Shown: positions 4,971-5,044 of the stretch, in pieces
How positions within the stretch are numbered: the first letter of the stretch is position 1
Layout of the letters: the number at the start of each line of letters is the position of its first letter
Origin: Sulfolobaceae archaeon
GTDB taxonomy: Archaea; Thermoproteota; Thermoprotei_A; Sulfolobales; Sulfolobaceae
NCBI GenBank assembly: GCA_028277025.1
Contig: JAPYVG010000118.1
Coordinates: 1 to 5,044, forward strand
Length of the DNA: 5,044 nt
Direction of reading: 5' to 3'
Translations under genes and position numbers: made by a program
Notes under the pieces: model-generated
What the model was told of the DNA's origin: nothing
Databases searched by the model: none
The model's input: only the letters and a program-made list of their open reading frames with translations

Positions 4971-5043
4971 GTAAAATCCCCCTAACTACATTTAATGATT
5001 TCTCAACGGTGTTTTTATCGTATTTATAAGGTAAATACCTCGA
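4951..5043 (-). CDS. C-terminus of the probable HEPN toxin (partial)
   Basis: The minus-strand frame entering at 5043 is open to a TAA at 4953-4951 and gives 30 residues beginning SRYLPYKYDKNTVEKSLNVV and ending RGILHVLGII. Small HEPN-domain proteins paired with MNT proteins often end this way: an RYP-like turn, then a last helix with regularly spaced hydrophobic residues. The frame also overlaps the MNT start by 20 bases, as expected for toxin followed by antitoxin. The RNase motif Rx4-6H and the target tyrosine lie outside the window and cannot be checked, so HEPN is inferred from the tail and the neighbour. Confidence 0.6.
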   Translation of the reverse strand, partial: SRYLPYKYDKNTVEKSLNVVRGILHVLGII

Positions 5044-5044
5044 C

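Noticed and set aside
1..5044. CRISPR array, tRNA gene, attachment site or complete insertion sequence
   Set aside because: I found no regularly spaced repeats, no tRNA-like B box outside coding sequence, no long direct repeats and no transposase frame.

Overview
The window looks like an accessory stretch of a crenarchaeal chromosome, most likely Sulfolobales. The base composition is AT-rich. The coding regions are rich in AGA/AGG, ATA and TTA codons. An archaeal BRE/TATA box sits about 28 bases before a start codon, giving an essentially leaderless mRNA. Shine-Dalgarno sites occur only at internal operon starts (GAGGTG), and terminators are T-rich. A decayed YVTN-type beta-propeller gene and a HEPN-MNT pair fit the same group. 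This placement is inferred from style, not from a database match.

Layout, left to right. Positions 1-168 hold the last 55 codons of a + strand gene ending in a CPLC cysteine pair, followed by a T-rich stretch and a hairpin-plus-T-run terminator. Positions 240-330 carry a dense row of palindromes directly in front of a TATA box. Positions 365-3219 are a two-gene operon joined by an ATGA overlap: a 584-residue P-loop ATPase (with a probable winged helix and an uncharacterised C-terminal domain) and a 367-residue, mostly helical protein of unknown family. The operon is the centre of interest. It is a stand-alone ATPase-plus-partner module with no recognisable housekeeping function, and its promoter appears built for a regulator.

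Positions 3220-4628 contain no convincing intact gene. They hold a T-rich terminator, a CG-centred 12-base palindrome, a 9-base inverted repeat, a nested two-tier stem-loop, three short open stretches that look like gene remnants or small genes, and a clear minus-strand pseudogene of a YVTN beta-propeller protein broken by at least three frameshifts. This is a gene graveyard of the kind found in integration hot spots and defence islands.

Positions 4629-5043, minus strand, hold a complete minimal nucleotidyltransferase (MNT) antitoxin gene and the last 30 codons of an overlapping upstream gene whose sequence fits the C-terminus of its HEPN toxin partner. The co-location of a toxin-antitoxin pair, decayed genes and an unknown ATPase operon makes a defence or mobile-element role for the operon plausible, but nothing in the window proves it.
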